From Alistipes sp. UBA928 (GTDB taxonomy: Bacteria; Bacteroidota; Bacteroidia; Bacteroidales; Rikenellaceae): 14,666 bases of DNA. The translations under genes were made by a program, and so were the position numbers. Within the stretch, counting starts at the first letter, position 1. Each line of letters begins with the position of its first letter. The notes below the pieces were generated by a model that was given only the letters and a program-made list of their open reading frames with translations, was not told where the DNA came from and ran no database searches. Positions 7,290 to 14,519 of this stretch are shown here, piece by piece. The stretch covers positions 1 through 14,666 of the forward strand of contig DBDQ01000016.1 in the NCBI GenBank assembly GCA_002293665.1, in the 5' to 3' direction.

Positions 7290-7706
7290 ATGAAAATTCT
7301 GATAATCAACGGGCCGAATCTCAACCTGCTGGGCAAGCGCGAGCCGGGGATTTACGGCAACAGCGACTTCGAAACATACCTCGCCACGCTGCGCTCCGCC
7401 CATCCCGCTGTGCAGATCGACTACACGCAGTCGAACATCGAGGGCGAGATCATCGACGCCATACAGCAGTCGGACGGAAAATACGACGGAGTGTTGCTCA
7501 ACGCCGGCGGCTACACCCACACCTCGGTGGCGATAGCCGACGCCATAGGCGCCATTGCAACCCCGGTGGTGGAGGTGCATATCTCGTGCATCCTCGCCCG
7601 CGAAGATTTCCGCCACATTTCGCTCGTCGCTCCCGTGTGCCGCGGCTCGATCATGGGTTTCGGCCTCGACAGCTACCGCCTCGGGCTGCTGTCGTTCCTT
7701 AATTAA
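7290..7706 (+). CDS. aroQ: Type II 3-dehydroquinate dehydratase
   Basis: This enzyme removes water from 3-dehydroquinate to give 3-dehydroshikimate, the third step of the shikimate pathway, in the cytoplasm. At 138 residues it is of normal length for the dodecameric type II family. All expected active-site elements are present: NGPNLNLLG at 7-15, Arg17 and the catalytic Tyr22 in REPGIYG, NAGGYTHTS at 71-79 with Asn71, the catalytic His97 in EVHIS, and Arg104 and Arg108 in AREDFRH. One oddity: the asparagine that usually follows HIS/HLS is Cys100. The gene has its own promoter and is followed after 12 bases by a flippase gene, with which it is probably co-transcribed although the functions are unrelated. 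Confidence 0.95.
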   Translation: MKILIINGPNLNLLGKREPGIYGNSDFETYLATLRSAHPAVQIDYTQSNIEGEIIDAIQQSDGKYDGVLLNAGGYTHTSVAIADAIGAIATPVVEVHISCILAREDFRHISLVAPVCRGSIMGFGLDSYRLGLLSFLN

Positions 7707-7718
7707 AATCGGCACGCC

Positions 7719-9209
7719 GTGGCTGCCGAGCTCAAAGGGAAAGTCATTCGCGGATTTGCGTGGAACACCGCCGAGAAAATCGCTTCGGCGGTATTTCAGG
7801 CGTGGGTCGTGATCAACATCATCAACCGTGTCGCTCCCGAGGAGTACGCCCTGAAGGCTATCCTGGCGCCGTTGGTGGCGATCTTCAACGTATTTGTCGA
7901 CAGTGGTTTCTCGCAGGCGCTGATCCGCAACCGCGACGCCACTCGGACGGACTACTCGTCGGCGTTTTGGTTCAACATTGCAGTCTCGGCGGTTTTGTAC
8001 GTGCTGCTCGTGGGGCTGTCGTATCCGGCGGCGCGGCTGTTCGACATGCCCGATCTGGTGAAGTTCGCGCCGGTCTTCTTTCTGATCATTCCGGTGGGGG
8101 CGCTGGGGCTCGTGCAGCAGACGGTGCTGACGCGCGAGTTCGACTTCCGGCGCATCTCGACCATAGTGTTTGCCTCCAACGTCGTCGCGGGATTCGTGGG
8201 AGTGGGGTTGGCCTTTGCGGGGTTCGGGTTCTGGTCTATCGTGGGGCAGCGCCTCGCCCAGCCCGTAGTCAGGTCGGCGCTCTACTGGATATTCGGCCGC
8301 TGGAGACCGCAGATGCGTTTTTCGATGGCGTCGATCCGTGGGATGTTCGGGTTTTCGTCGCGGCTGCTGGGTACCGACCTGCTCAACAACCTCTACTCCA
8401 ACATTCCCAACTTCATGATCGGGAGCGTGCACAACCCCGGTACATTGGGCTACTATGAACAGGCCCGCTCGCTGCGCGACGTGCCGGTCAATTCCACCAT
8501 GACGGCCATGCAGAGTGTCACCTTTCCGGCGCTGGCGTCGATCCGCGACAGCGACGACAAATTCGCGAGTGCCGTTGGGCGCGTGGTAGCGTCGATCGCG
8601 TTCCTGATGTTTCCCGTGATGGCGGGCATGATCGTGGTGGCCGACGAGATGTTCGAGGTGTTCATTGCACCGCAGTGGCAGCCTGCGGTGCCGTTTTTCC
8701 GCATACTCTGCCTGGCGGGATTTTTCTCGCCCCTGGCGGTGATCTCGTCCAACATTCTGCGCACGCGCAGCGACGGGCGTGCGGTGCTGCGTGTCGAGAT
8801 CGTTAAAAAGACGATCGCGACTGCGATACTTGCGGCGACGATCCCGTTCGGTGTGGTGGCTGTTGCCTGGGGTGTGGTGGGGATCGCGGTGAGCGATGCG
8901 GCGGTGAGTTTCGTGGCCGCACGGCGCCATTCGGCCTACGGTTTCCGGGCTTTGGCGTGCGATGTGCTGCCCGCTGTGGGGCTGACTTTTGTGATGGCCG
9001 CGGCGGTGTGGGGGATCGGGCTGTTATTGATGCCGCATGTCAGTTCGTTGGCTCCGAAAGCGGCCTTTGCCGTTGTTTTGGGTGCAAAGATCGTTGCGGG
9101 TGTCGGGGTCTATCTCGGCGGTGCGGCGGTGTTGCGGCTCGAGGCTTTCCGTGAATTCCTTGAGGTTGTTCGCAAGGTCGCCGGGAAGAAGGGGCGGGAG
9201 TTGGGCTAA
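7719..9209 (+). CDS. Polysaccharide/lipopolysaccharide flippase, Wzx-type (MOP superfamily)
   Basis: A 496-residue inner-membrane protein with roughly 12-14 hydrophobic helices. It resembles the WzxC/polysaccharide-transport branch of the MOP exporters, which flip lipid-linked sugar units across the inner membrane for capsule, exopolysaccharide or O-antigen. Supporting features are the N-terminal ELKGKVIRGFAWN, an internal GFSQALIRNRDAT at about 63-75, the helix-rich body, and a basic C-terminal tail. Translation must start at GTG 7719 or later, because an in-frame stop (that of aroQ) lies 12 bases upstream and there is no nearby ATG. No glycosyltransferase neighbours are present, so the cargo cannot be named. 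The stop codon lies inside a long terminator-like hairpin. Confidence 0.87.
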   Translation: MAAELKGKVIRGFAWNTAEKIASAVFQAWVVINIINRVAPEEYALKAILAPLVAIFNVFVDSGFSQALIRNRDATRTDYSSAFWFNIAVSAVLYVLLVGLSYPAARLFDMPDLVKFAPVFFLIIPVGALGLVQQTVLTREFDFRRISTIVFASNVVAGFVGVGLAFAGFGFWSIVGQRLAQPVVRSALYWIFGRWRPQMRFSMASIRGMFGFSSRLLGTDLLNNLYSNIPNFMIGSVHNPGTLGYYEQARSLRDVPVNSTMTAMQSVTFPALASIRDSDDKFASAVGRVVASIAFLMFPVMAGMIVVADEMFEVFIAPQWQPAVPFFRILCLAGFFSPLAVISSNILRTRSDGRAVLRVEIVKKTIATAILAATIPFGVVAVAWGVVGIAVSDAAVSFVAARRHSAYGFRALACDVLPAVGLTFVMAAAVWGIGLLLMPHVSSLAPKAAFAVVLGAKIVAGVGVYLGGAAVLRLEAFREFLEVVRKVAGKKGRELG

Positions 9210-9254
9210 AGCCGAGGGACAGAAGTTGTGCTTCCTCCCTCGGGGCTTTAGCCC
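9203..9254. terminator. Long extended hairpin, probable two-way terminator
   Basis: The arms 9203-9219 and 9236-9254 pair over 17 bases with a two-base bulge (GGGCTAAAGCC-GAGGGA against TCCCTC-gg-GGCTTTAGCCC). Inside, GAAG and CTTC close a five-base loop. It sits between the ends of convergent operons and includes the flippase stop codon at 9207-9209. There is no strong T-run after it, so it may act as an RNA-stabilising hairpin as well as a terminator. Confidence 0.55.
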
Positions 9255-9272
9255 AATCACGTTTTATGGAAA

Positions 9273-9677
9273 CTACTGTTTGGGATGAACGTCCGACCAA
9301 TGGTTGTGGATGATTTTCCAGATGCCGGGGTCTTCGGAGCCGTCGGGGCCGGGGCCGACGCGGCGGTAGATCTCGGTGCAGTTCCACATGCCGCTGAAGC
9401 TTGACGAAGTGTAGTTGAAGCTCAGCACCGCCACCTCGCCGTGGAGCTGCACCCGTGGCGACACCATCTCGAAACGGTCGACCGAGAGTTTGCCGCGGAT
9501 TTGTTCATACATTTCGCGCACCTCCCCGATGTCCCATCTACGCGGAGTGAAGGGGTCGAAATAGGTGAACTCGGGAGAGTAAAGCTCGAGGTAGGGCGAC
9601 GGATCGCCGTTACACCACGCCGTGAGGGCGGCGTGTTCGAGAGCGATCAGATGCTCGGAGATTTGTTCGTTTGTCAT
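9273..9677 (-). CDS. SnoaL-like / nuclear transport factor 2 family protein
   Basis: A 134-residue cytoplasmic protein with the cone-shaped NTF2/SnoaL-like pattern: N-terminal helices (MTNEQISEHLIALEHAALT), then YLELYSPEFTYFDPF at about 28-42, VREMYEQI, RFEMVSPRVQLHGEVAVLSF, CTEIYRR and a final WKIIHNHWSDVHP. This fold hosts small isomerases, dehydratases and many ligand-binding proteins, so the exact substrate cannot be told. I start it at the ATG at 9677; a longer frame reaching 9779 would run into pgi and adds an arginine- and proline-rich stretch with no family character. It lies 40 bases downstream of pgi and is probably the last gene of the gpsA-pgi operon. Confidence 0.8.
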   Translation of the reverse strand: MTNEQISEHLIALEHAALTAWCNGDPSPYLELYSPEFTYFDPFTPRRWDIGEVREMYEQIRGKLSVDRFEMVSPRVQLHGEVAVLSFNYTSSSFSGMWNCTEIYRRVGPGPDGSEDPGIWKIIHNHWSDVHPKQ

Positions 9678-9717
9678 TGTCAGGAGAGTTATTGGAATTT
9701 TGCAGGAAACGGATTCG

Positions 9718-11055
9718 TCACAATCTTTTCTTGATCTCGGCCGTGGCGGCTTCGTAGCCCGGTTTTTCGAGCAGTGCAAACATGTTGCGCTTGTAGGCCT
9801 CGACGCCTGGCTGGTCGAACGGATTGACCCCGAGCAGGTAGCCGCTGATGCCGCACGCCTTCTCGAAGAAGTAGACGAGTTCGCCGAGTGCCATTTCGTC
9901 GATTTTCGGGATTTCGATGCGGATGTTGGGCACCCCGCCGTCGACGTGGGCCAACATCGTGCCGAGTTCGGCCATGTGGTTTACCTCGCCTATGCGCCGT
10001 CCGGCCAGAAAGTTGAGGCCATCGCCGTCGTCCGCGGCGCGCTCGATCGTCACGCGGTGGTGCGACGAGGCGACGCTGATCACCGTCTCGAACAGTGTGC
10101 GCTCGCCCTCCTGAATATACTGTCCCATCGAGTGGAGGTCGGTCGAGAAGATCACTCCGGCAGGGAAGATGCCCTTGCCCTCTTTGCCCTCGCTCTCGCC
10201 GTAGAGTTGTTTCCACCACTCGGCGAAGTATTGCAGCCCCGGCTCGTAGGCGGCCAGAAGTTCTATCTTGTACCCTTTTTGATATAGCGCGTAGCGTGCG
10301 GCGGCGTAGATCGCGGCGGGATTTTGCGCGAAGGGCACTCCCGCGGCTGTGGCGGCCTCCATCTTTTGCGCGCCGGCCACAAAAGCATCGATGTCGATCC
10401 CCGCGACGGCCAACGGCAACAGGCCCACCGGAGTGAGTACCGAGAAACGGCCGCCCACGTCGTCGGGGATCACGAAGGTCTTGTAGCCCGCCCCGTCGGC
10501 CACGCTTTTCAGCGCCCCGCGCCGTGCGTCGGTGATGGCCACTATACGCTTCGCCGCACCGTCGGCACCGTAGCGCTTTTCTATCTCCTGTTTTATTATA
10601 CGAAAGGCTATGGCTGGTTCGGTGGTGGTGCCCGATTTGGAGATCACCACGGCTGCGAGCGAACGCCCCTCGACAGCCTCCATGAGAGAGGCCATGTAGT
10701 CTTCGCTGATGGTGTGGCCCGCGAAGAGGATCTCCGGGTCGCGCCGCTCTTTTTTGAGCACGGCGAACGGATCGCCCAGCGCTTCGAGCACAGCTTTGGT
10801 GCCGAGGTACGACCCGCCGATGCCGATCACCACCACAACCTCGGCCAGTGAACGCAGAGTGGCCGCGGTTGCCTTGATCTCGGCCAGAAACCCGGGCGTG
10901 ATGGAGGAGGGGAGATTCACCCAGCCCAGAAAATCGGAGCCTTTGCCCTCGCCGGTGTGGAGCAGTGCGTTGGAGTATTCGGCGTCGGCGCGCAGGGCGT
11001 CCAGATCGGCCTCGGGTACGAAACCGAGGGTTTTGCTTACATCGGGATTTTTCAT
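9718..11055 (-). CDS. pgi: Glucose-6-phosphate isomerase
   Basis: Interconverts glucose 6-phosphate and fructose 6-phosphate in glycolysis and gluconeogenesis, in the cytoplasm. At 445 residues it belongs to the short bacterial form of the family. Sugar-isomerase motifs are clear: IGIGGSYLG at 78-86, SKSGTTTEPA at 139-148 for phosphate binding, the family signature DDVGGRFSVLTPVG at 198-211, Glu287 in YGESEGKEG, His308 in STDLHSMGQ, and the C-terminal signature NPFDQPGVEAYK with catalytic Lys422. It starts only 6 bases after the end of gpsA and has no promoter of its own that I can see, so the two are one transcript. The pairing links glycolysis with glycerolipid precursor supply and is common in Bacteroidales. 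Confidence 0.97.
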   Translation of the reverse strand: MKNPDVSKTLGFVPEADLDALRADAEYSNALLHTGEGKGSDFLGWVNLPSSITPGFLAEIKATAATLRSLAEVVVVIGIGGSYLGTKAVLEALGDPFAVLKKERRDPEILFAGHTISEDYMASLMEAVEGRSLAAVVISKSGTTTEPAIAFRIIKQEIEKRYGADGAAKRIVAITDARRGALKSVADGAGYKTFVIPDDVGGRFSVLTPVGLLPLAVAGIDIDAFVAGAQKMEAATAAGVPFAQNPAAIYAAARYALYQKGYKIELLAAYEPGLQYFAEWWKQLYGESEGKEGKGIFPAGVIFSTDLHSMGQYIQEGERTLFETVISVASSHHRVTIERAADDGDGLNFLAGRRIGEVNHMAELGTMLAHVDGGVPNIRIEIPKIDEMALGELVYFFEKACGISGYLLGVNPFDQPGVEAYKRNMFALLEKPGYEAATAEIKKRL

Positions 11056-11061
11056 GATGCG

Positions 11062-12087
11062 TTATATCAGTTTGTTAGTCAAATTTCTCATCGTTTTCGA
11101 GGGCGACGCGCCTTCGTACAGGATCGAGTAGACCGCCTCGGCGATGGGCATGTCGACGCCGTGGGAGTCGTTGACGTGGCGCACAGTTTCACTCGCGTAG
11201 TACCCTTCGGCCACGCCACCGAGCTCCATCTGCGCCACTTTTACGTGCAGCCCCTTGCCGATCATCATTCCGAACCGGCGGTTGCGGCTGAAAGGCGAGT
11301 AGGCGGTCACGAGCAGGTCGCCCAAAAAGGCCGAGGCATTGGTGTCGCGCTCTGCACACGGAAAAACTTTTTCGAGAAAGCGGCGCATTTCCCGCGCGCC
11401 GTTTGAGATGAGCACCGAGGCGAAGTTGTCGCCGTAGCCCAGTCCCGCGGCTATGCCCACCGACAGCGCGTAGATGTTCTTGAGGATCGCCGCGTACTCC
11501 ACGCCGTGGATGTCGTCCGAGATCGTGGTGCGGATATACCGGGCCGACAGTTTGTGGGTCATCACGCGCGCGTTGTCGAGATTCTCGCACGCTATGGTGA
11601 GGTAGCTCAGTCTTTCGAGCGCTATCTCCTCGGCGTGGCTCGGGCCGCCGATCACTCCCGCGCAGCCGAGCGTGAGACCGTGTGCACGGCCCAGATATTC
11701 GGTGACCGAGAGGTAGTTGCCCGGCACTATGCCCTTGATGGCGCTGATGACGAACCGGTCGGCGAACGGCACGGTGAGCCCCTCCAGATAGTTTTTGATG
11801 AAAGCCGATGGCGCGGCGAGTATCACCACGTCGGCCCCGCCCACCACGGCGTTTATGTCGCTCGACACCTCTATTCTGCCGACGTCGAACTCCACGTCGC
11901 TCAGGTAGCGCGGGTTTCGTCCCCCGCTGCGAAGCGACTCCGCCACCTCGGGGTTGCGCACATACCATCCCACCCTGCCTCCGTTCTCCATCGCGCTGCT
12001 GTCGGTCAAGATTTTAACGAGTCCCGTCGCCCAACTGCCGTGGCCAACCACGGCACACCGCGAGTCCTTTCCCAATATCATCCTCAT
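11062..12087 (-). CDS. gpsA: NAD(P)H-dependent glycerol-3-phosphate dehydrogenase
   Basis: Reduces dihydroxyacetone phosphate to sn-glycerol 3-phosphate, the backbone for membrane phospholipids, in the cytoplasm. The 341-residue protein has the N-terminal Rossmann motif VVGHGSWAT at 13-21, IKGI at 117-120, GGPSHAEE at 147-154, the catalytic-helix motif LKNIYALSVGIAAGLGYGDN at 202-221 with Lys203, GDLLVT at 256-261 with Asp257, and SPFSRNRRFG at 264-273 with Arg270. Alanine replaces glycine in the usual GSWGT, a variant I associate with Bacteroidetes. The start at 12087 is the first ATG; a second in-frame ATG two codons later (12081) is almost as good. It is the first gene of the gpsA-pgi-SnoaL-like operon and has a candidate promoter 40 bases upstream. 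Confidence 0.96.
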   Translation of the reverse strand: MRMILGKDSRCAVVGHGSWATGLVKILTDSSAMENGGRVGWYVRNPEVAESLRSGGRNPRYLSDVEFDVGRIEVSSDINAVVGGADVVILAAPSAFIKNYLEGLTVPFADRFVISAIKGIVPGNYLSVTEYLGRAHGLTLGCAGVIGGPSHAEEIALERLSYLTIACENLDNARVMTHKLSARYIRTTISDDIHGVEYAAILKNIYALSVGIAAGLGYGDNFASVLISNGAREMRRFLEKVFPCAERDTNASAFLGDLLVTAYSPFSRNRRFGMMIGKGLHVKVAQMELGGVAEGYYASETVRHVNDSHGVDMPIAEAVYSILYEGASPSKTMRNLTNKLI

Positions 12088-12128
12088 TTGTATTTCGTTA
12101 CGATAAAGTGATTCCCACCAAAGAACTG

Positions 12129-12136
12129 CAAATATA
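12129..12136 (-). promoter_or_regulatory. Candidate -7 box for the gpsA operon
   Basis: Read on the minus strand this is TATATTTG, a full match to TAnnTTTG, about 40 bases before the gpsA ATG. No clear TTTG is seen at the -33 position, only a TTAC-like sequence, so the call rests on the -7 box and its placement. Confidence 0.45.
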
Positions 12137-12216
12137 ATAATTTTTAGCGATTAGTTGTGGTAACACAGTAGGGAGGCAGTCTCGGAAACAGCCACGCGCA
12201 AAAAGCCTGTAATGAG

Positions 12217-12576
12217 TCAACGCCGGAAGATCTTCTCTCGTTTGTGGGCGAGGATGGTGGTGACGACGTCGCGGCAGGCGCGGATGTGCGGAGCGTCATC
12301 GAAGAAACAGAGCCACGGATCGTCGGCGGATGAATCGAAAACCACATTTCTGAAAACCTCTTGCAGCTTTCCGGGCGGGTGGAGCGAGATTATTACCGAT
12401 TGCGGGTCGAAAGATCAGTCGCACACGGTGATCTGTTCGGGCACACCCTCGGGCCGGAAAATTTCGCTGCATCGGCCTTCGTCGAAAAAGGCGATGAGCC
12501 ATTCGCCGGTGCTGCGGCGTTGGGTCTCGACCACATCCCACAGGCCGAGAAAAGATTGGTTTTGGTTAGTGTACAT
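12217..12576 (-). pseudogene. Small unknown gene interrupted by one in-frame TGA
   Basis: From the ATG at 12576 the minus strand reads 53 codons (MYTNQNQSFLGLWDVVETQ...), meets TGA at 12415-12417, and then stays in the same open frame for 65 more codons to a TGA at 12217-12219. Both halves look like one compact soluble protein of about 119 residues: WLIAFFDEGR and EGVPEQITVCD before the stop, SFDPQSVIISLHPPGKL and DDPWLCFFDDAPHIRACRD after it. The stop could be a single nonsense change (CGA or TGG to TGA), a sequencing error, or a true end of a 53-residue protein. I do not recognise the family. It follows a structured leader RNA. Selenocysteine cannot be excluded but nothing convincing supports it. 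Confidence 0.42.
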
Positions 12577-12579
12577 ATA

Positions 12580-12790
12580 ATAAAAAGGTGCGGTTACAAT
12601 CCCTGGTATGTAGGTCTTCGACAACCCCGAATTCAGAAGATGCACCGCACCCGAAGTGGCCGCGGCAAAGTACAAGCCACGGCATGACTCCGAGTTGGCA
12701 ACCTTTTTCTGAATTAGAAACACGCTGACGATCAGCGTTGTCGAAGTTCACATGCCAGAAAAAACAGTTGTTTTACTCGTTAAATTATGT
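12580..12790 (-). ncRNA. Candidate structured leader RNA or small RNA
   Basis: Downstream of a minus-strand -7 box lies about 210 bases with nested pairing. A 10-base stem joins 12737-12746 to 12616-12625 (CUUCGACAAC with GUUGUCGAAG). A 9-base stem inside it joins 12707-12715 to 12630-12638 (AAUUCAGAA with UUCUGAAUU). An 8-base apical hairpin joins 12676-12683 to 12659-12666 (GCCGUGGC with GCCGCGGC) and contains one pair that is G-U in minus-strand RNA but C-A on the plus strand, which favours minus-strand transcription. A 7-base hairpin sits at 12722-12738, sharing two bases with the outer stem. The 3' end carries a terminator-like stem and U-run right before the ATG at 12576. A shadow reading frame crosses the region but has no protein character. 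I could not match it to a known riboswitch, SRP RNA, tmRNA or RNase P; 6S RNA is not excluded. Confidence 0.42.
12582..12651 (-). terminator. Terminator-like stem at the end of the leader RNA
   Basis: On the minus strand GGTGCGGT (12644-12651) pairs with ACCGCACC (12587-12594) over 8 bases and is followed directly by five Ts (12586-12582). The loop between the arms is long, about 49 bases, which is unusual for a simple terminator and contains the 3' strands of the two main leader stems. Confidence 0.35.
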
Positions 12791-12795
12791 TGGTG

Positions 12796-12803
12796 CAAAG
12801 ATA
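12796..12803 (-). promoter_or_regulatory. Candidate -7 box for the leader RNA and interrupted gene
   Basis: The minus strand reads TATCTTTG, a full match to TAnnTTTG and identical to the -7 boxes of aroQ and purH in this window. The -33 region has only an ATTAA-like sequence, so this is a weaker promoter than that of purH, which points the other way about 110 bases off. Confidence 0.5.
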
Positions 12804-12886
12804 ACACTTTTGATGATTGATGGTTAATGGCTGCGCGCTAAAATTGTTCGGCGAAGCCGCGTAACATTAATCATTTTCCAAATTTA

Positions 12887-12918
12887 TTTGCGATTACGCT
12901 CGGCTTTTTCTATCTTTG
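12887..12918 (+). promoter_or_regulatory. Consensus Bacteroidetes promoter for purH-mreB
   Basis: TTTG at 12887-12890, a 20-base spacer, and TATCTTTG at 12911-12918 match the TTTG / TAnnTTTG consensus and its usual spacing. The purH ATG follows after 27 bases, leaving a short untranslated leader with no room for a purine riboswitch. Confidence 0.78.
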
Positions 12919-12945
12919 TGGGTTGTTATACCTCTTATAAAAATC

Positions 12946-14511
12946 ATGGGACATAAAAAGATAAAAAGTGCACTGCTGTCGGTCTACCATAAAGAAGGGC
13001 TTGACGATATTGTGAAGACGCTTGCCGGGGCGGGAGTGAAATTATACTCGACGGGCGGAACACTCGAATTTATCCACTCGACGGGCCTCGAAGCTGTTGC
13101 CGTAGAGACACTTACCGGTTATCCGTCGATACTGGGCGGAAGGGTCAAAACGCTCCATCCCGGAGTGTTCGGAGGAATACTGGCGCGCCGCGAGGTGGCG
13201 GGCGACGGGGCGCAACTCGCCGAGTACAGCATTCCCGAGATCGACCTGGTGATAGTAGACCTCTATCCTTTCGAGGCGACTGTCGCAAGCGGCGCCGACG
13301 AGGCCGCGATAATCGAAAAAATAGATATAGGCGGAATCTCGCTCATTCGCGCCGGGGCCAAGAACCACAAAGATGTGGTGATCGTCGGATCGCAGGCGCA
13401 GTATGGCGAATTGCTCGATTTGCTGAAGACGCAGGACTGCGCCACAACTTTGGAGCAGCGCCGCCGGTTCGCCGCGCTCGCCTTCGGGGTGAGTTCGCAC
13501 TACGACAGTGCAATCTTTAACTGGTTCAACCGGGGCGGGGAGATACCCGCCTTCCGCGCCTCCTACGACGGCGGACGGGGCCTGCGCTACGGCGAGAATC
13601 CCCACCAGAAGGGGGCTTTCTACGGTGCGCTCGACGAAGTTTTCGAACAGTTGCACGGCAAGGAGATTTCGTACAATAATCTGTTAGACATAGACGCGGC
13701 TGTCAACCTGATTGCTGAGTTCGGTGGCGGTGGCAACGGCTACGGCGATATAAAAGATTGCTCCGAGGCAACTTTTGCTATTCTCAAGCACAACAACGCC
13801 TGTGGCGTTGGAACGGGAGAGACAGTTCTCGAAGCCTACCAAAGGGCACTCGCGGGCGACCCGGTTTCGGCTTTCGGCGGTGTGCTCATCTCGAACAAGC
13901 CGATAGATGCCGCCGCGGCGGAGGAGATCAATAAGCTGTTCTGCGAAGTGATACTCGCGCCGGGGTATGAAGATGCGGCGCTCGAAACGCTGAAGTCGAA
14001 GAAGAACCGCATAATCCTCGTACTTAAAAAAATCACGCGCCCGGCCGAACAGTTCCGCTCGCTGCTCAACGGAGTGGCGGTGCAGGACAGGGATCTCGTG
14101 GTGGGTGGTGTCGACGGTGAAATCACAGTGGTTACCAAGCGCCGGCCCACTGCTGCCCAAATGGCCGACATGGTGTTCGCAAACAAGATCGTAAAACAGT
14201 CGAAAAGCAACGCCATTGTCCTCGCAAAAGAGGGCCAGATGCTCGCCAGCGGGGTGGGACAGACCTCGCGCGTGGACGCACTCAAACAGGCGATCGAAAA
14301 GGCGAAAAGTTTCGGATTCGACCTTCGCGGCGCGGTTCTTGCGAGTGACGCCTACTTTCCTTTTGCCGACTGTGTGGAGATAGCCCACGGCGAGGGGATC
14401 GACTCTATCATTCAGCCCGGCGGCTCGGTGCGCGACGGCGACAGCGTAGAATACTGCGACGCACACGACATGACTATGGTATTTACAGGATTGAGACACT
14501 TTAAACACTGA
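12946..14511 (+). CDS. purH: Bifunctional AICAR formyltransferase / IMP cyclohydrolase
   Basis: Catalyses the last two steps of de novo purine synthesis: formylation of AICAR with 10-formyltetrahydrofolate, then ring closure to IMP, in the cytoplasm. The 521-residue protein has the N-terminal cyclohydrolase (MGS-like) domain with STGGT at 35-39, GGRVKTLHP at 64-72 and EKIDIGGISLIRAGAKNH at 124-141. The transformylase domain shows RYGENPHQ at 214-221, the catalytic Lys281-His282 pair in LKHNNACG, and the C-terminal FADCVEIAHGEGI and QPGGSVRDGDS. I start at ATG 12946; a longer frame begins at a TTG inside the -7 promoter box, so it cannot be the real start. mreB follows after 8 bases and is probably co-transcribed. 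Confidence 0.97.
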   Translation: MGHKKIKSALLSVYHKEGLDDIVKTLAGAGVKLYSTGGTLEFIHSTGLEAVAVETLTGYPSILGGRVKTLHPGVFGGILARREVAGDGAQLAEYSIPEIDLVIVDLYPFEATVASGADEAAIIEKIDIGGISLIRAGAKNHKDVVIVGSQAQYGELLDLLKTQDCATTLEQRRRFAALAFGVSSHYDSAIFNWFNRGGEIPAFRASYDGGRGLRYGENPHQKGAFYGALDEVFEQLHGKEISYNNLLDIDAAVNLIAEFGGGGNGYGDIKDCSEATFAILKHNNACGVGTGETVLEAYQRALAGDPVSAFGGVLISNKPIDAAAAEEINKLFCEVILAPGYEDAALETLKSKKNRIILVLKKITRPAEQFRSLLNGVAVQDRDLVVGGVDGEITVVTKRRPTAAQMADMVFANKIVKQSKSNAIVLAKEGQMLASGVGQTSRVDALKQAIEKAKSFGFDLRGAVLASDAYFPFADCVEIAHGEGIDSIIQPGGSVRDGDSVEYCDAHDMTMVFTGLRHFKH

Positions 14512-14519
14512 CGAGATAA

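Noticed and set aside
7224..8930. 568-codon minus-strand open frame
   Set aside because: It lies across aroQ and the flippase, is dominated by His, Arg, Asp and Glu with no domain pattern, and reflects the codon bias of the GC-rich genes on the other strand.
11189..11968. 259-codon minus-strand frame in another register of gpsA
   Set aside because: Arg- and Gly-rich shadow; gpsA has all its family motifs in the overlapping frame.
12415..12417. Selenocysteine at the in-frame TGA
   Set aside because: Only a weak short hairpin follows the codon, no selenocysteine genes are visible, and a simple nonsense change explains the data better.
12212..12687. Plus-strand frames of 122 and 108 codons in the gpsA-purH gap
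   Set aside because: They overlap each other, lack plausible protein composition and have no promoter, whereas the minus-strand reading has one.
12616..12746. Inverted repeats as ends of a small transposon
   Set aside because: The arms are short (9-10 bases), no target-site duplication is seen outside them, and the wobble pair points to RNA structure instead.
12566..12751. Minus-strand 61-codon frame as a leader peptide
   Set aside because: It crosses the strong RNA stems, has no hydrophobic or repeated-codon signature of an attenuator peptide, and runs past the downstream ATG.
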